Assembly (NCBI GenBank): GCA_013368445.1
Contig: JAACJO010000009.1
Span: forward strand, 1,302,001 to 1,366,000
Origin: Leucocoprinus leucothites
Lineage: Eukaryota > Basidiomycota > Agaricomycetes > Agaricales > Agaricaceae
Length of the DNA: 64,000 bases
Direction of reading: 5' to 3'
Shown: positions 22,518 to 33,007 of the stretch, in pieces
Position numbering within the stretch: the stretch's first letter is position 1
Layout: every line of letters starts with the position of its first letter
Translations under genes and position numbers: made by a program
The notes under the pieces: model-generated
Seen by the model: the letters and a program-made list of their open reading frames with translations, nothing else
Told to the model about the DNA's origin: nothing
Database searches by the model: none

Positions 22518-24534
22518 ATGCCTGGGCAGCATATTGACACCGCGAAAAGTGCAAGTCGGAATGAGGTCCTTAATGTGACGGTTATTGGCGGAGGTATTGC
22601 GGGTGAGTTCATGATTTGGTCTCACTTCGGGTACGATTAGTGCTGTAGGGACTGAGGCTTTGGAGATATCGTCAATGGCACTGATGATCGATCTCCTCAA
22701 CTCCTTCAGGGCTTGCTACAGCGTTTACCTTGGCTAAAGCTGGTCACCGGGTGACGGTGTTTGAAGCCTCAGATGGAAAAAACGTGGTGAGTTTTGAGGC
22801 TGCTTCTACTCTGTCATAGTCATATTAAGGTCGCCATGGCTTCTTCAGCGATGTGGAGCGGTCAAGTGAGGCCTCGAGTCTTCTGAATGACGTTAATGGC
22901 TTCGTTACTGATGCGGAGGATATTAGGCTTCCTCCCAACGGCACCCTTTGCCTCAATCGCTGGGGCTTGAAAACATTACTGGACAAATACAGCCAAAAGT
23001 TTATGAGGTATAGTTTTATCCATAGTAAGAGTTATCCTTGCCTCAATTAAGGCGAGCACCCGTTACTGACTTCATTTCTGTTTTATTAATAGCCGAATAT
23101 GATAATTTAGTCGGGACGCTATTACTGAACGAGATGCTTCAGCATGAAGCATTTTTGAACCACGACGTAGCGGATTATACTTTTTTGCAGGTAAGTTTTT
23201 CTGTTAGTAAACTTTCATTCATCTCGCATTGATGGCATGGCAATTAGGACCATCACTTGTGGGACTGGTTGCACAAACTCGCAACAGACTCTGGAGTAAC
23301 CTTTAGACCAAACTCCAGAGTGATTAATATCGATTCGCTTAACTCAACAATTACCTTGCACAACGGGGAGAAGGTCGTTTCTGATTTCATTGTTGGCGCA
23401 GATGGTATCAATGGTATCGCGCGATCCGTTGTCACCGGGAAAAATCCGGATACGAGTGGGAAACGATATTTGACCGTTTCGTGCACACTCCCTTGTGATG
23501 AATTTCACAGGGATCAAGAGCTTGCGACTCTTCTGAACGAAACGACGGTACGTGATATGCACTGTGTCCCCCTTTGAATTCCGGTTAATATTTGGAGATC
23601 AGTGGTTGGTATGGGGAGGAGATGGAGTCCAGATGCAAGGCCAAGTCGGAGTAAGCTGCCCCCCGCTGTCACACGAATTCTTCCCTGATGTTTTCGTCGT
23701 TAGAAAGGAGCAAAGACTTTCACAGTGACACTTGGATACATGATACCGGATGACGCCGTGTTAGACCCTTCTATGGGATTTTTCGAATGGACTGATAGGT
23801 TCACGCTCGATGACCTGAAATTCATTGACTACCGAAAATTCTCAGGAAGGTACTGCATATCTGACGCTGTGTAGATGCAGGGCTTGCTGACTGACACATT
23901 GGCGCACAGGCCCCTGAAATTGCTAAATCTGGTCAGAAATGCCAGAGCATTTATGAATGTCCATGTGGAGCAACAACCACTTGAGGACCTGGTGTGTGAC
24001 GAGGGTAAGGTTGTGCTGGTCGGTGACGCAGCACATGGCATGGTGGTAAGTAGTTTATTGTGCATCAAGAGCGTCTAATCGACTTATCTCCTTGCGAACG
24101 ATAAGCCGGCGATGCAGCATAATGTAGCTCTTGGCCTAGAGGATGCTGAAGCTTTGGGATACTTGTTCTCGCGGATTCAATCTCGCCTCTTGGTTTCGCG
24201 CTTTCTCATTGCACACGAGGAAATCAGAAGCTCTCATATAGTTCATACAACACAAGTGGATGTGTCGTTGCGTGACTCAATGATCGCTCCGGAAGGACCT
24301 ATGCGCAATCAATTTGATGAGTTCTTTAAATCTGCGGAGGGCGGTGGAATGGACCAGCAGGATGATGAACACCTCTTGGCACTTTGGAGCGAAACTCTCA
24401 GTATGTGGCTTTACGATACAAATGAAAAGGTAGAAGATTGGTGGTCGAAGTGGGGAACCGGTATGCTGAGAGATTTCCTGGAACCGAGAGCCCAGACAAC
24501 GATATATGTAGACAGAAATGTTTCTCATCAGTGA
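22518..24534 (+). CDS. FAD-dependent monooxygenase, salicylate hydroxylase-like
   Basis: Group A flavoprotein monooxygenase of the FAD_binding_3 family, which hydroxylates aromatic or polyketide substrates with NAD(P)H. Starts MPGQHIDTAKSASRNEVLNV. The Rossmann fingerprint VIGGGIAG joins LATAFTLAKAGHRVTVFEA over an intron. The DG motif is VVSDFIVGADGINGIARSVV and the GD motif is GKVVLVGDAAHGM followed after an intron by PAMQHNVALGLEDAEALGYL. Middle exons include HHLWDWLHKLATDSGVTFRP and KTFTVTLGYMIPDDAVLDPS. The C-terminus, ending VDRNVSHQ stop, has no membrane anchor. Nine or so introns; all three FAD motifs intact. Tandem with the MFS transporter, about 0.9 kb apart, so the pair may import and oxidise or export one compound. 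Substrate unknown. Confidence 0.85.
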
Positions 24535-24683
24535 TAGCAGACTGACTAGTTTATCTTGGTATCGTACGCATATTTGTATTTCTTATCTTATATATATATG
24601 TATTGTTTTAGTCTAATCAGGAACATCTGCCTTCCTTTTTAAGAACGTCGTGAGTCCTCGCAGGGGTCTCGTGATGTGTCGCG

Positions 24684-24689
24684 ACGCGT
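24684..24689. promoter_or_regulatory. ACGCGT (MluI cell-cycle box) upstream of ASE1
   Basis: The palindrome ACGCGT lies 88 bases before the ASE1 start codon, next to a CACGTG E-box at 24691-24696. In yeasts ACGCGT binds MBF and drives G1/S transcription. The same motif is paired at the POLE promoters in this window. Confidence 0.45.
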
Positions 24690-24776
24690 CCACGTGATAA
24701 GAAGTTGAATTCGCGCCCAAATGACAATGTAACTCCTAATCAAATTGACCACAACAACACGCTGCCGCTGCAGGCC

Positions 24777-27265
24777 ATGGCCACGACTATGTCGGCGCAG
24801 GAGACGGCAACAGCTCTAACTGACCTGCTGAACTCGCTACATACACATCTACGGGCTCAAACACAATTATTACCAACACTCCATTCGCAGTTGGGTTTGC
24901 CCCCCAATGCACTCGAGGACGATCTTAAATCTTTGCACCAGGAACTTGTGAGAGAGGTGGAGAAGCAGGTGGAAGCACGGCGGAAGGAGGTAGAGGAGTG
25001 GATGGCTAGATGTGATGTGGTAGAACACGAATGCATTCGATACTCCAAAGCGCTGGGGGGGAATGTTAAATCGACGGGAAACACAGTTGGTGAACTCAGG
25101 AAAGAGCTGGTGCTACCACGACGATATAGGCTCGCTGCTGAACATCAGGAAAAGCTGCGACAAGTGAGTTCTATGAAGCTTTCTTTAATCGTACCGTAAG
25201 TAACTTAGGTTAAACGGCATTCTATTTTAGCTTTACCACTCGAAACTCGAACAATTGGCTACAATAACGAACCGATTGCACTCACTTGCGCGGACGCTAG
25301 GGCCGACTTACTACAGCGTGGATGTTCTTGAAACAAGTGCCGCCGCTGGTGAAAACGTATTGGACCCAGAATCTCATCGCGATGTCACCCCGGAGCGTTT
25401 TTTGAAGTTGGAGAAGGAGATTGTGCGCGGAAAGACAGAAGTGGTCTGTCCTCAACTTCTTTATTAAAAAAGCCAGCTATCTGAATGCCAACCCAGGGCA
25501 ATCGTCTATCACAACTATCGAGAATCTTCCTGCATCTTGACTATCTACACTCGGAGCTCGGCGTCACTCCGCCTGCTGTTGATGGCTTGGGTTCTGGCTC
25601 AACCACACCAGATTTTCATCTTTCATCTGCCTCCTCATCCAAATCCACGAGCCCTATCTCGGATCCTTTTCTCAACACACCTACACCATTTTCTCGAACC
25701 AGTGCTGGTCATCATCGAGCCGACGAGTCCTCGGAAATTGAGTATCAACGGACGTTTGGTCGGTTCGTTGCACGCATCGAAGAAGCGGAGGACGAAGATC
25801 TTATCGAGAATCAAACTCCTCCTTTCGGCCTGGAAAATGTAGAGCCTAGTGTAGGGCTTCTCTCTTGGGCAAAAGGTTTACAAGCGTCACTAGAAGATCT
25901 CAAGAGGAGAAGAGAATCTCACATACAATCAATCTACGACCAACTGGAAAGTCTTTGGCGAAGATTGGGCGTTGATGAACAGGCTATGGATGCATTCGTC
26001 GACACCCACAGAGGAAGCACAGATGAAGTAGTTCGTGAGTACGAGGAGGAACTGGAGCGCATGTTGGAGCTAAAAAGAGAACGTATGAGCACTTTCATCA
26101 ACAGTGCGAGAGAGGAAATCGTTAAGCTCTGGGATGATCTCATGGTCGGAGATGATGAGAGAGCAGACTTTGCTCCTTTTGTTGATGGTACTGTACCGGC
26201 CATTCTCAGTGCCGAATTTCACTAACATGATTTTAGACGAACATACTGAGGAGCTCTTGACAATACACGAAGACGAAATCAAGAGATTAAAGGAAGAGCG
26301 CAGATCAAAGGCTCCGCTGTTAGCCAGTATACGAAAATATTTTGACATCTGCGAAGAGGAGAAGGAACTCGCTTTGGCAGCTGCCGATCAGACTCGTCTG
26401 TTGGGACGTGGTCCAAGAGATCCTGGTCGTCTCTTGCGTGAGGAGAAGATGCGGAAGAGAGTTTCGAAAGAGAAGCCGCGTGTGAGTAATCCTGACTTGT
26501 ATACATTTTTACAGGAAATCTGACGGGTCCGTTCAGTTGGAGCAGGATCTTCTGGCATCAATACCTGCATGGGAGCAAGAGATCGGGCGACCGTTCCTAG
26601 TGCACGGCGAAAGCTTCCTGCCAATGCTAATGGAGGCAGTAACGGCCGCAGACCAGGAAAATAAACGCAAGCCTCCCCGAGCGGGATCTGTTCCCCCTCG
26701 TGCAACAACTCCAGTTAATTCCAATAACTCCAGCCGTCACGCATCGGGTTCGCGAACGGTCACTCCCGCCGTAAGACCGAACTCATCTGCATCCCAATCC
26801 GTTCCCAACAAACGCCAGAAGCTCAATGATGGCAATAAGAACACTCGAGCACCACTTGGTGCCCATCGAGGCAATAATGTACATTCCAGGCTGGAGCCTT
26901 CGATGAAGACACCTGGAACCGTGTGCAAAGCCAACACCATTACGAAACCTCGCACGCAACAGCGCATTTTGGGACACGGTCGAACGCCAGGTACGAAGGT
27001 ATATTCATCGGGGTCACGCAGTGTCTCTGCCGATGTCAAGGGAAGCTCCATTCCAGCTTATGGCAGGTCTCACAACGCAAGTAAAAGCCTACCAGGAGCA
27101 GGCCCTACCGCACTGAGAAAGGCTTCGCGAGCAAAGCGTGAAAGTTTCAAGCCTCGGCCGAGCGAGGACCATACCGATATAGGCTTGAGCGGGAGGATCG
27201 GAAACTCTCGATGGGGTGGAACTTTCACCAGCAGTTTGGAGGAAGAGGAAGGTGAAGATATCTGA
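24777..27265 (+). CDS. ASE1: Spindle midzone microtubule bundler, MAP65/Ase1/PRC1 family
   Basis: Crosslinks antiparallel microtubules in the anaphase spindle. Begins MATTMSAQETATALTDLLNS, then heptad-rich helical segments (ALEDDLKSLHQELVREVEKQ, YHSKLEQLATITNRLHSLAR, GNRLSQLSRIFLHLDYLHSE LG). The conserved spectrin-like microtubule-binding part is clear: SIYDQLESLWRRLGVDEQAM, EEIVKLWDDLMVGDDERADF, then EHTEELLTIHEDEIKRLKEE, KAPLLASIRKYFDICEEEKE, GRGPRDPGRLLREEKMRKRV and IPAWEQEIGRPFLVHGESF. The C-terminal 200 residues are basic, Ser/Pro-rich and disordered, as in relatives. Five introns. The upstream frame has no ATG before 24777 (only a TTG), so that start is chosen. Intact. Confidence 0.92.
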
Positions 27266-29615
27266 TCTGTATTTTTATCATCGTGCGATAGTGTTTTCGT
27301 CCTAGTGTTTTCATCTTACGCATCTTTTGGTATTTGTGTGTACGATATGACTTTCATGAGCTATTTTTATTGGCATTCATCTTTTCTCGCTCTTGCATTC
27401 CCATTCATCGTTTGACGGCTCGTGTGTGATTGAACCTCGTGTAGAGACAACTCAGAGAATGACGGCTTGCTTGGCAGTGGAGTGATCCTTGACATTATAT
27501 ATTATCCGTACTGATCACCTTTTTGGTTATCGGTGTTTTTCATTTACTCTAGCGTTTGTAGGTGCTTCTAAGGTTCCTAGTCTCTCAGCGCCGGCTCTGG
27601 GGGTACGAGTTGATAATTCTGTCATTCAAGCGGCCAAACTGAGTTCATTTCGGCAGAAGTGGAAGAGACTTTTATTGGCAGCGACTCGGAAGGAGCCAGT
27701 ATCAAAGGCATCCTGGGGGCCAAGCACTGTACAACAGCGTTCCTGAACGTGACGGTGTCTCATGACACTACAAGGCGGAGCGAGACACAGATCCTCTTGG
27801 ACTATATGTTTGACCGGCTTCCCAGTGTACATCTAAGATTACCTTCACGAAGTCCATGGGAGCCTGAGATCAGTAACAGAGTCGAGCCCCCAAAGAGTCA
27901 CTGTGACCCACTCGACAGGAACCAAAGAGTGCTTTTATCGTCCACAGTCACGGACCGTCGAATCGTTACTGGCGATAAGTAACTAACTTTGTAACTTGAA
28001 GCTCTGCTGCGGGCCTGCTCAATTTAAAGTAGCGATCCGGTGACTACCTGAGAAAGCGACAACCAATTGAAATATCCTGCACGTGGAGAAGGGAATGAGA
28101 AAAAATGACAGAAGAGCCTCTTGGACCTGACTCGCGCCCCCGAGTACAGAAGCGGCGGTTATTCGTCAGTTGGACTGCTCTGGAACCAGACTGTTTTCAC
28201 ACACATGGCGTCAGTGGTCCTTACCTATTTTCCTCGACCGCTCCTCCCGCTCCATCCTTGGCTGTTTTTTCCCTTTGCCGCTCGGAAAACCACACAAAGC
28301 TGATTTAGGCGAAAACCCGTTTTCTTCGGCCGCGTTTTGAATTGCAAGACACACATACACGCACACACACACACACCCCGCTTCTTCGGCGAAAAGACGC
28401 CCATATGCAACACACTTGAGTGCTCCCTCGCTTTGGAAAGACAGATAAAAACGAAGTTGGAGAGTCGGAAACGGTGCTCCGACCCGATACAACGGAAACG
28501 TTTTGGCATCCAAAATCATCTGAAGATTCTTCGGATATGTGGAGGTTTCTGTTGGAAACTCTATAGCATTGAAGCCGACGATGACTCCTTTTTTCCAGTG
28601 GCGGATCCGTGTGTCCTGTTAATGACGCAAATAGGGCCAGTAAATTGAGTTGGATATCCTCATGGTACACACTGTAGCCCCGACGCAACGGGTTCTTCGA
28701 TCAACGCCACATAATAAACCCCAGAATATCTTGCTTTTTGCGTCTCAGAGTATCGTAGCATCATTGCCGTAGGTACCACACACACAATGGATTGTTTACG
28801 ACATCCATTATAGCTGTTCAGGGTCCAAGAATAGGTGAGAGTTGGTGTTTGTCAAAGTGCCAGGATGTGATCATCTTTTAGGGCGCTGCAAAAAGCGGAA
28901 CACCGAGTCGGAACTTTACAGGTCACAGGTGTGCCAACCTGGGTGAACGTTAAAATTAACGCCTTCCAAGCTACGCAATCAAACTGATGAACTTGGTGGA
29001 ACACTGGAACGTTCAATCCAACAAAAAATAGGAGGTTGAAGTATGGACAGTGTTCACAGTAGCAGGTGGAGGGCTTGTTAGGTAGCGCATGTGTCGAAGA
29101 GACAGTGCGGCAGGATTGGCGGAAGAGCATACAGTGCTGTAGGAAGAAACTGGTGGTTTATGGGTAGAGCGCCAAATTTAGGCCCGAGATTGCCCCGCGG
29201 TCCATCCAAGTCCTGCCCGACGTGCTCAATCTCTCTCATACAATACTTGTGGTTTGTCCGAGGGTTTGGTACCAAGGAGGCGCAGTTTCAAACGCCAAAA
29301 ATGCGTGATCACTTCCCGCCATCCTGGAAAATTCAAGGAGCACCGGCAATGCAATGGCCGTAATCCTCTCTGCGTTCATCAAAATGGATGTACTTCCAAT
29401 GTGCTCGCTTCTGTGGTGCTCCATTTCTCTCGATATTCTTGTGGATTTATAAATTTACTGTTGGAGATGTTCACTTTTGGGGCTTGGTGATTACTACGCA
29501 ACTAGACAAAGATAGGTTCGAATTGGGCAGCCTGGCCTTTCATATGTGAGAGTATCTTCAAGGCAGCGGCAACAAGATAAGATAGCGGCGTGTCTATGTG
29601 GGAAAGAGGTTGAAG
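27266..29615. other. Gene-poor 2.3 kb between ASE1 and tRNA-Val
   Basis: No gene could be supported. One plus frame at 27660-27980 stays open and reads LGAKHCTTAFLNVTVSHDTT but has no family match. A CA-rich microsatellite lies at 28350-28376. The remainder is low in coding character. Confidence 0.4.
28350..28376. repeat. (CA)n microsatellite, imperfect
   Basis: A run of CA dinucleotides interrupted twice (a T at one A/C position and a G), visible directly. Likely length-polymorphic. Confidence 0.85.
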
Positions 29616-29621
29616 AAAAAA
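29616..29621 (-). terminator. RNA polymerase III terminator of tRNA-Val
   Basis: Six A on the plus strand, i.e. TTTTTT on the transcribed sense strand, follow the discriminator base of the tRNA directly. Confidence 0.75.
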
Positions 29622-29722
29622 TGAGTCGACCCAGGTTCGAACTGAGGACCTTCTGTGAACCATCCAGCTAATCACTGGAGAAGGTGTTAGACAGATGCGA
29701 TAACCAACTACGCCATCGACCC
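29622..29722 (-). tRNA. tRNA-Val(AAC) with a 27-base intron
   Basis: The minus strand folds as a complete tRNA: acceptor GGGTCGA pairs with TCGACTC (one G-T pair), D-arm GCG..CGC around AGTTGGTTA, anticodon stem TCTGT/ACAGA with loop CTAACAC giving anticodon AAC, T-arm CTCAG-TTCGAAC-CTGGG, discriminator A. The 27 extra bases after the position 37 purine are a canonical nuclear tRNA intron. A poly-T terminator follows at once. A second, broken copy with the same intron lies at 43745-43839. Confidence 0.92.
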
Positions 29723-30631
29723 CGATGCTCCATATTAAGAATACGTGAGAATGATCATCCACCAAAGTTCTCAATTAAATCCTCATGTTCGTGTATACCG
29801 CAAAAATCATCGTCTTAAGAGCTTAGCAAAGGGTAGACAATAGACATCATGATCAGGAATTTATTTCAAGGGACTCTTCACCCGTCTGAACAGGGTCCAA
29901 GTTGATCTGAAATTGGAACGCAGTTCTACAAAAAAAAATATACGAATTACGCATAAACAGAGATAGATGATGAACTTACAGGTATCGAGGGTTTGGACCA
30001 TTATACGATCCTCAAGCCATTTAGATAGATTTTAAGCCTTTCAAGATGTCAGAGGGGCCGAATTGATTTTATTCTTGGACATTCAAGAGACGCAACAGTT
30101 GTGATAGGGCAAGTTCAAGAATTACACTGAACATGGTGAGTGGACGACAGCCACACAGAACCTAGCTAGCTGCTATTGCGTTGGTACATCTCTTTACCAC
30201 AGCCCTTTACGCCCTCGTCGAGAGGCATTCCTAATCGCCAGACTTGTAAGAAAACAGGGGGCAAACCCCAAAAGGCAATTCGTCATCAACCTCGGCATCT
30301 GCCGAGCTGGAGCGAGAACCAGGGTGTGCGGACGCCTACCCAACGACCGCGCGACAAGACACCTCAAGGTAAGCCCGAATTCCTGCACTTTTGCTCTACG
30401 TAGATATCGTATCTGCGTTCACTGCATCTGTCCGCGCTCGTGGGTACCGGTTTCATGCAAAATGGTGGAGTTTTGAGTTGGATGCTGGTTTAAGCGGTTG
30501 GATGACGCCTGGGGCAGGGACTGCGAACCGCGATGTTTGATTTTCTGGGCGATTTGAATCTATGCTCGATGGACTAGACCTGCTGATTCTGATTACTTCC
30601 TCCTCTATCGTCTGGTGGTTTATTATTACAG
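29723..30631. promoter_or_regulatory. Upstream region of eL24
   Basis: About 0.9 kb between the tRNA and the eL24 start. It contains an open stretch around 30176-30370 ending at a GTAAG-like donor, which could be a 5'-UTR exon of eL24 or a small unknown gene; nothing recognisable in its translation. Confidence 0.3.
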
Positions 30632-31289
30632 ATGGTGCGTTTGTTATGATACTTGATGATGCTGTAAGGAGAAGCTGACGAGTTTACCGTGCTGCGCTTT
30701 CTGTGAGTTTAGAAGCTCGAGATCGACTCCTTCTCCGGTTATCGTATCTACCCCAGCAAGGGCAAACTCTTCGTTCGTGGCGACAGCAAGGTAACATCCT
30801 CCCAAACCTCTCATATCATACACCCAAACTCAGCAAAACTCTCTCTCCCTTGACTAGGTCTTCCGCTTCGCCTCGTCGAAAAATGCCTCCCTCTTCCTCC
30901 AACGCAAAAACCCCCGCAAGATCGCCTGGACACAAGTCTACCGTAGGATGCATAAGAAGGGTATCACGGAGGAAGTCGCGAAGAAGCGCTCTCGTCGTAC
31001 TGTGAAGCACCAGCGTGGTATCGTCGGTGCTGATCTCGCCGCTATCGCTGCCAAGCGTAACCAGACCGCTGCTGTTCGTCAACAAGCACGGCTGGCTGCT
31101 ATTACCAAGGCTAAGACTGAGAAGAAGGAGAAGGAGGCTAAGAAGTCCAAGGTCCGTTTCTCCTATGATATCTAGTTGTCTCGTAGCAGTTTCGCTGATA
31201 ATCTTGTTTATTAGCCTTCTCGTCCCGTTACACACTCTGGCCCCAAGGTGTCTAAGCAGCAGATGAAGGGTGGCAAGGGTGGCCGATGA
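30632..31289 (+). CDS. RPL24: 60S ribosomal protein eL24
   Basis: Large-subunit ribosomal protein at the subunit interface. Four exons. Exon 1 appears to be just the ATG, followed by a GTGCGT intron; exon 2 gives KLEIDSFSGYRIYPSKGKLF and VRGDSK; exon 3 gives VFRFASSKNASLFLQRKNPR, KIAWTQVYRRMHKKGITEEV and AKKRSRRTVKHQRGIVGADL; exon 4 gives PSRPVTHSGPKVSKQQMKGG ending KGGR stop. The length, about 150 residues, and the basic C-terminus match eL24 rather than the biogenesis factor Rlp24. Codon use is biased to C-ending codons, as expected for high expression. Confidence 0.93.
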
Positions 31290-31721
31290 ACAAATCAGTC
31301 ATTGGAGTCTCCTCGATTGTATGGCCTATGCTTTCTCGCGCAAAATTTATGTCATGCATGGTACATAGTTTATGCATCTCCCGCTTTTTAAAAAGGCTTT
31401 GCCTCATCGTGGGATCTCATGGTGTCATCACACTCTCGGTTTGAATGCTACAGCAAGTCCATAGATATTAGGTGACCGCTGTCGCTTTTCTTCCAATACC
31501 GTCATACATGATCAACAAGAAATACGAAACAAGAGCGAATAGTCCAGATCAAGCGTCCAACCCTGCCCAGTGTTATCTACTACGTATCTCAGGACAAGCG
31601 GTGGAGGGGAAATTACTAGTGTATGCATAGATACTACAACAAGGAAGAACAGAACAGGTAATGTGAGGGTAAAAGGTTAGCGGCATACACCAGCTACTCT
31701 TAGGTAGGGATATTCGGATCA
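31290..31721. other. Convergent 3' region of eL24 and synaptobrevin
   Basis: About 430 bases between the stop codons of convergent genes; both 3' UTRs lie here. No other feature seen. Confidence 0.45.
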
Positions 31722-32616
31722 CTAATGTCCTGTCGCTTTGACAATGGAGACAACGATGATGATGATGATGACGGCTATTGCGACGCCAATAATGATGCGC
31801 ATCTGAACAACAGCTCATGGTCAGCGACTGTTGGTAAGTTCGATAAGCTGTCAAGCACATACCTTCATGTCTTTCCACCTTTAGTTGCAACAAGCAAATC
31901 AATTTCATACCAGACTTTTACGACACGAAGTAAACATGCTTACCACATATTCTGTAGAAATAGGAGAAATTAGCCAGAGTTCAAGTTTTGACCATTGAAA
32001 TCTTACCTTGCGGACACGGTTCGCTCCCCGGCGGAAACCCTGTGCAGAAACAGCGAGGTTATCTACGAAATAGCAAAGTCAACATCGCCCTTCCCAAGGA
32101 ATTCCCAGGCACCATGACATGCAGAGAATATCCACACAAAACCAAAAGTGGAACGCCACGCGTTGAACGCACGGCAAAAGCTGTATGGAAAATGAACGAG
32201 TAGGAAAGCTGAATTCGTACCTGTCTTGTCCTGCAATGAATCCAAACGCTCTCCTCGTTCTGCCACTTTGGTAATATTATCCCTCATAATCCCTACTGTA
32301 TCATCGATCTGTGCTTGAATAGCAGCTGTTTTGGGATTCCCCTGGCCTGTACCAGAAGAAGAACCATTGCGGGGGAGGTACGGGTCGTAAGGCTCAGACC
32401 TGCAAAGCAAAGTTGCGTCGTCAGTTTGAAACTTGCGTGGTTATCGAGGCCACAGAAAAACGAACATGATTAAGGCGTGTAGGTCTGATAAGTGTTTGTG
32501 AGTACTTCTGTAGTATAATATAGGTGAAATTACGGATATGAAGCGTACCGTGTCAAACGAGGAAGGGATGAAGATGGTGGTGGTTGACGTTGAGGCAGGG
32601 CGCAGTTCTCTTCCAT
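31722..32616 (-). CDS. SNC1: Synaptobrevin-type v-SNARE (Snc1/VAMP)
   Basis: R-SNARE of secretory vesicles, anchored by one C-terminal helix. Exon 1 reads [20 protein letters not shown] with LTR; exon 2 adds [20 protein letters not shown], then the SNARE motif [39 protein letters not shown]; exon 3 [18 protein letters not shown], with the zero-layer Arg in [10 protein letters not shown] region. An 8-base micro-exon (AATATGTG) plus the next short exon give NMWWKDMK, the conserved membrane-proximal motif, and the last exon gives [20 protein letters not shown] with VKATGH stop. Five introns. The run of Ile codons is written as a (GAT)n repeat on the plus strand. Without the micro-exon the WW motif would be lost, which supports the model. 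Confidence 0.92.
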
Positions 32617-32957
32617 TGCCACCGTGGGTTGGGCAACGTCACATAGGGCAGTGTGTGACATGATGCAACAGCGCAGTTGTCACATCAATTGACCTGGCAA
32701 AAGTCACGCAACGATCATCCACACAAGCGACATTTATTTCAGGAATCAGAACTGTAAGGATAGTCAATGTAAATAAATTACTCTGGAATGTCTCTTCTAT
32801 TATACTGAACGTAGTCAGTTCTAGTAGTGAGGTGATAAATGAACTTGAGATAGTGGTCGTGCTTGCCATATTCAGGTGACAAATCACTCGTACGTTATCC
32901 CTGGCTGTCATCATCCTCAGTTCTCCTCCCTCCTTACATACCCGCACCACTAGAACC

Positions 32958-32964
32958 TATAAAA
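32958..32964 (+). promoter_or_regulatory. TATA box of phosphatidylserine decarboxylase gene
   Basis: TATAAAA 44 bases before the start codon; the gap between the divergent synaptobrevin and PSD starts is about 390 bases. Confidence 0.45.
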
Positions 32965-33007
32965 CCTCTTATGCTTCTACTCTGATCCTTGCTGGCAGTC
33001 TGCATAC

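Noticed and set aside
28211..28519. Cys/Val-repeat protein across the CA microsatellite
   Set aside because: The repeat residues come only from translating (GT)n; nothing else supports coding.
30176..30403. Open frame upstream of eL24 as a gene
   Set aside because: No in-family match, poor start, and it ends at a splice-like site; more likely 5'-UTR or chance.
31725..31973. Plus-strand frame with a run of Asp codons
   Set aside because: It is the antisense of the poly-isoleucine membrane anchor of synaptobrevin.
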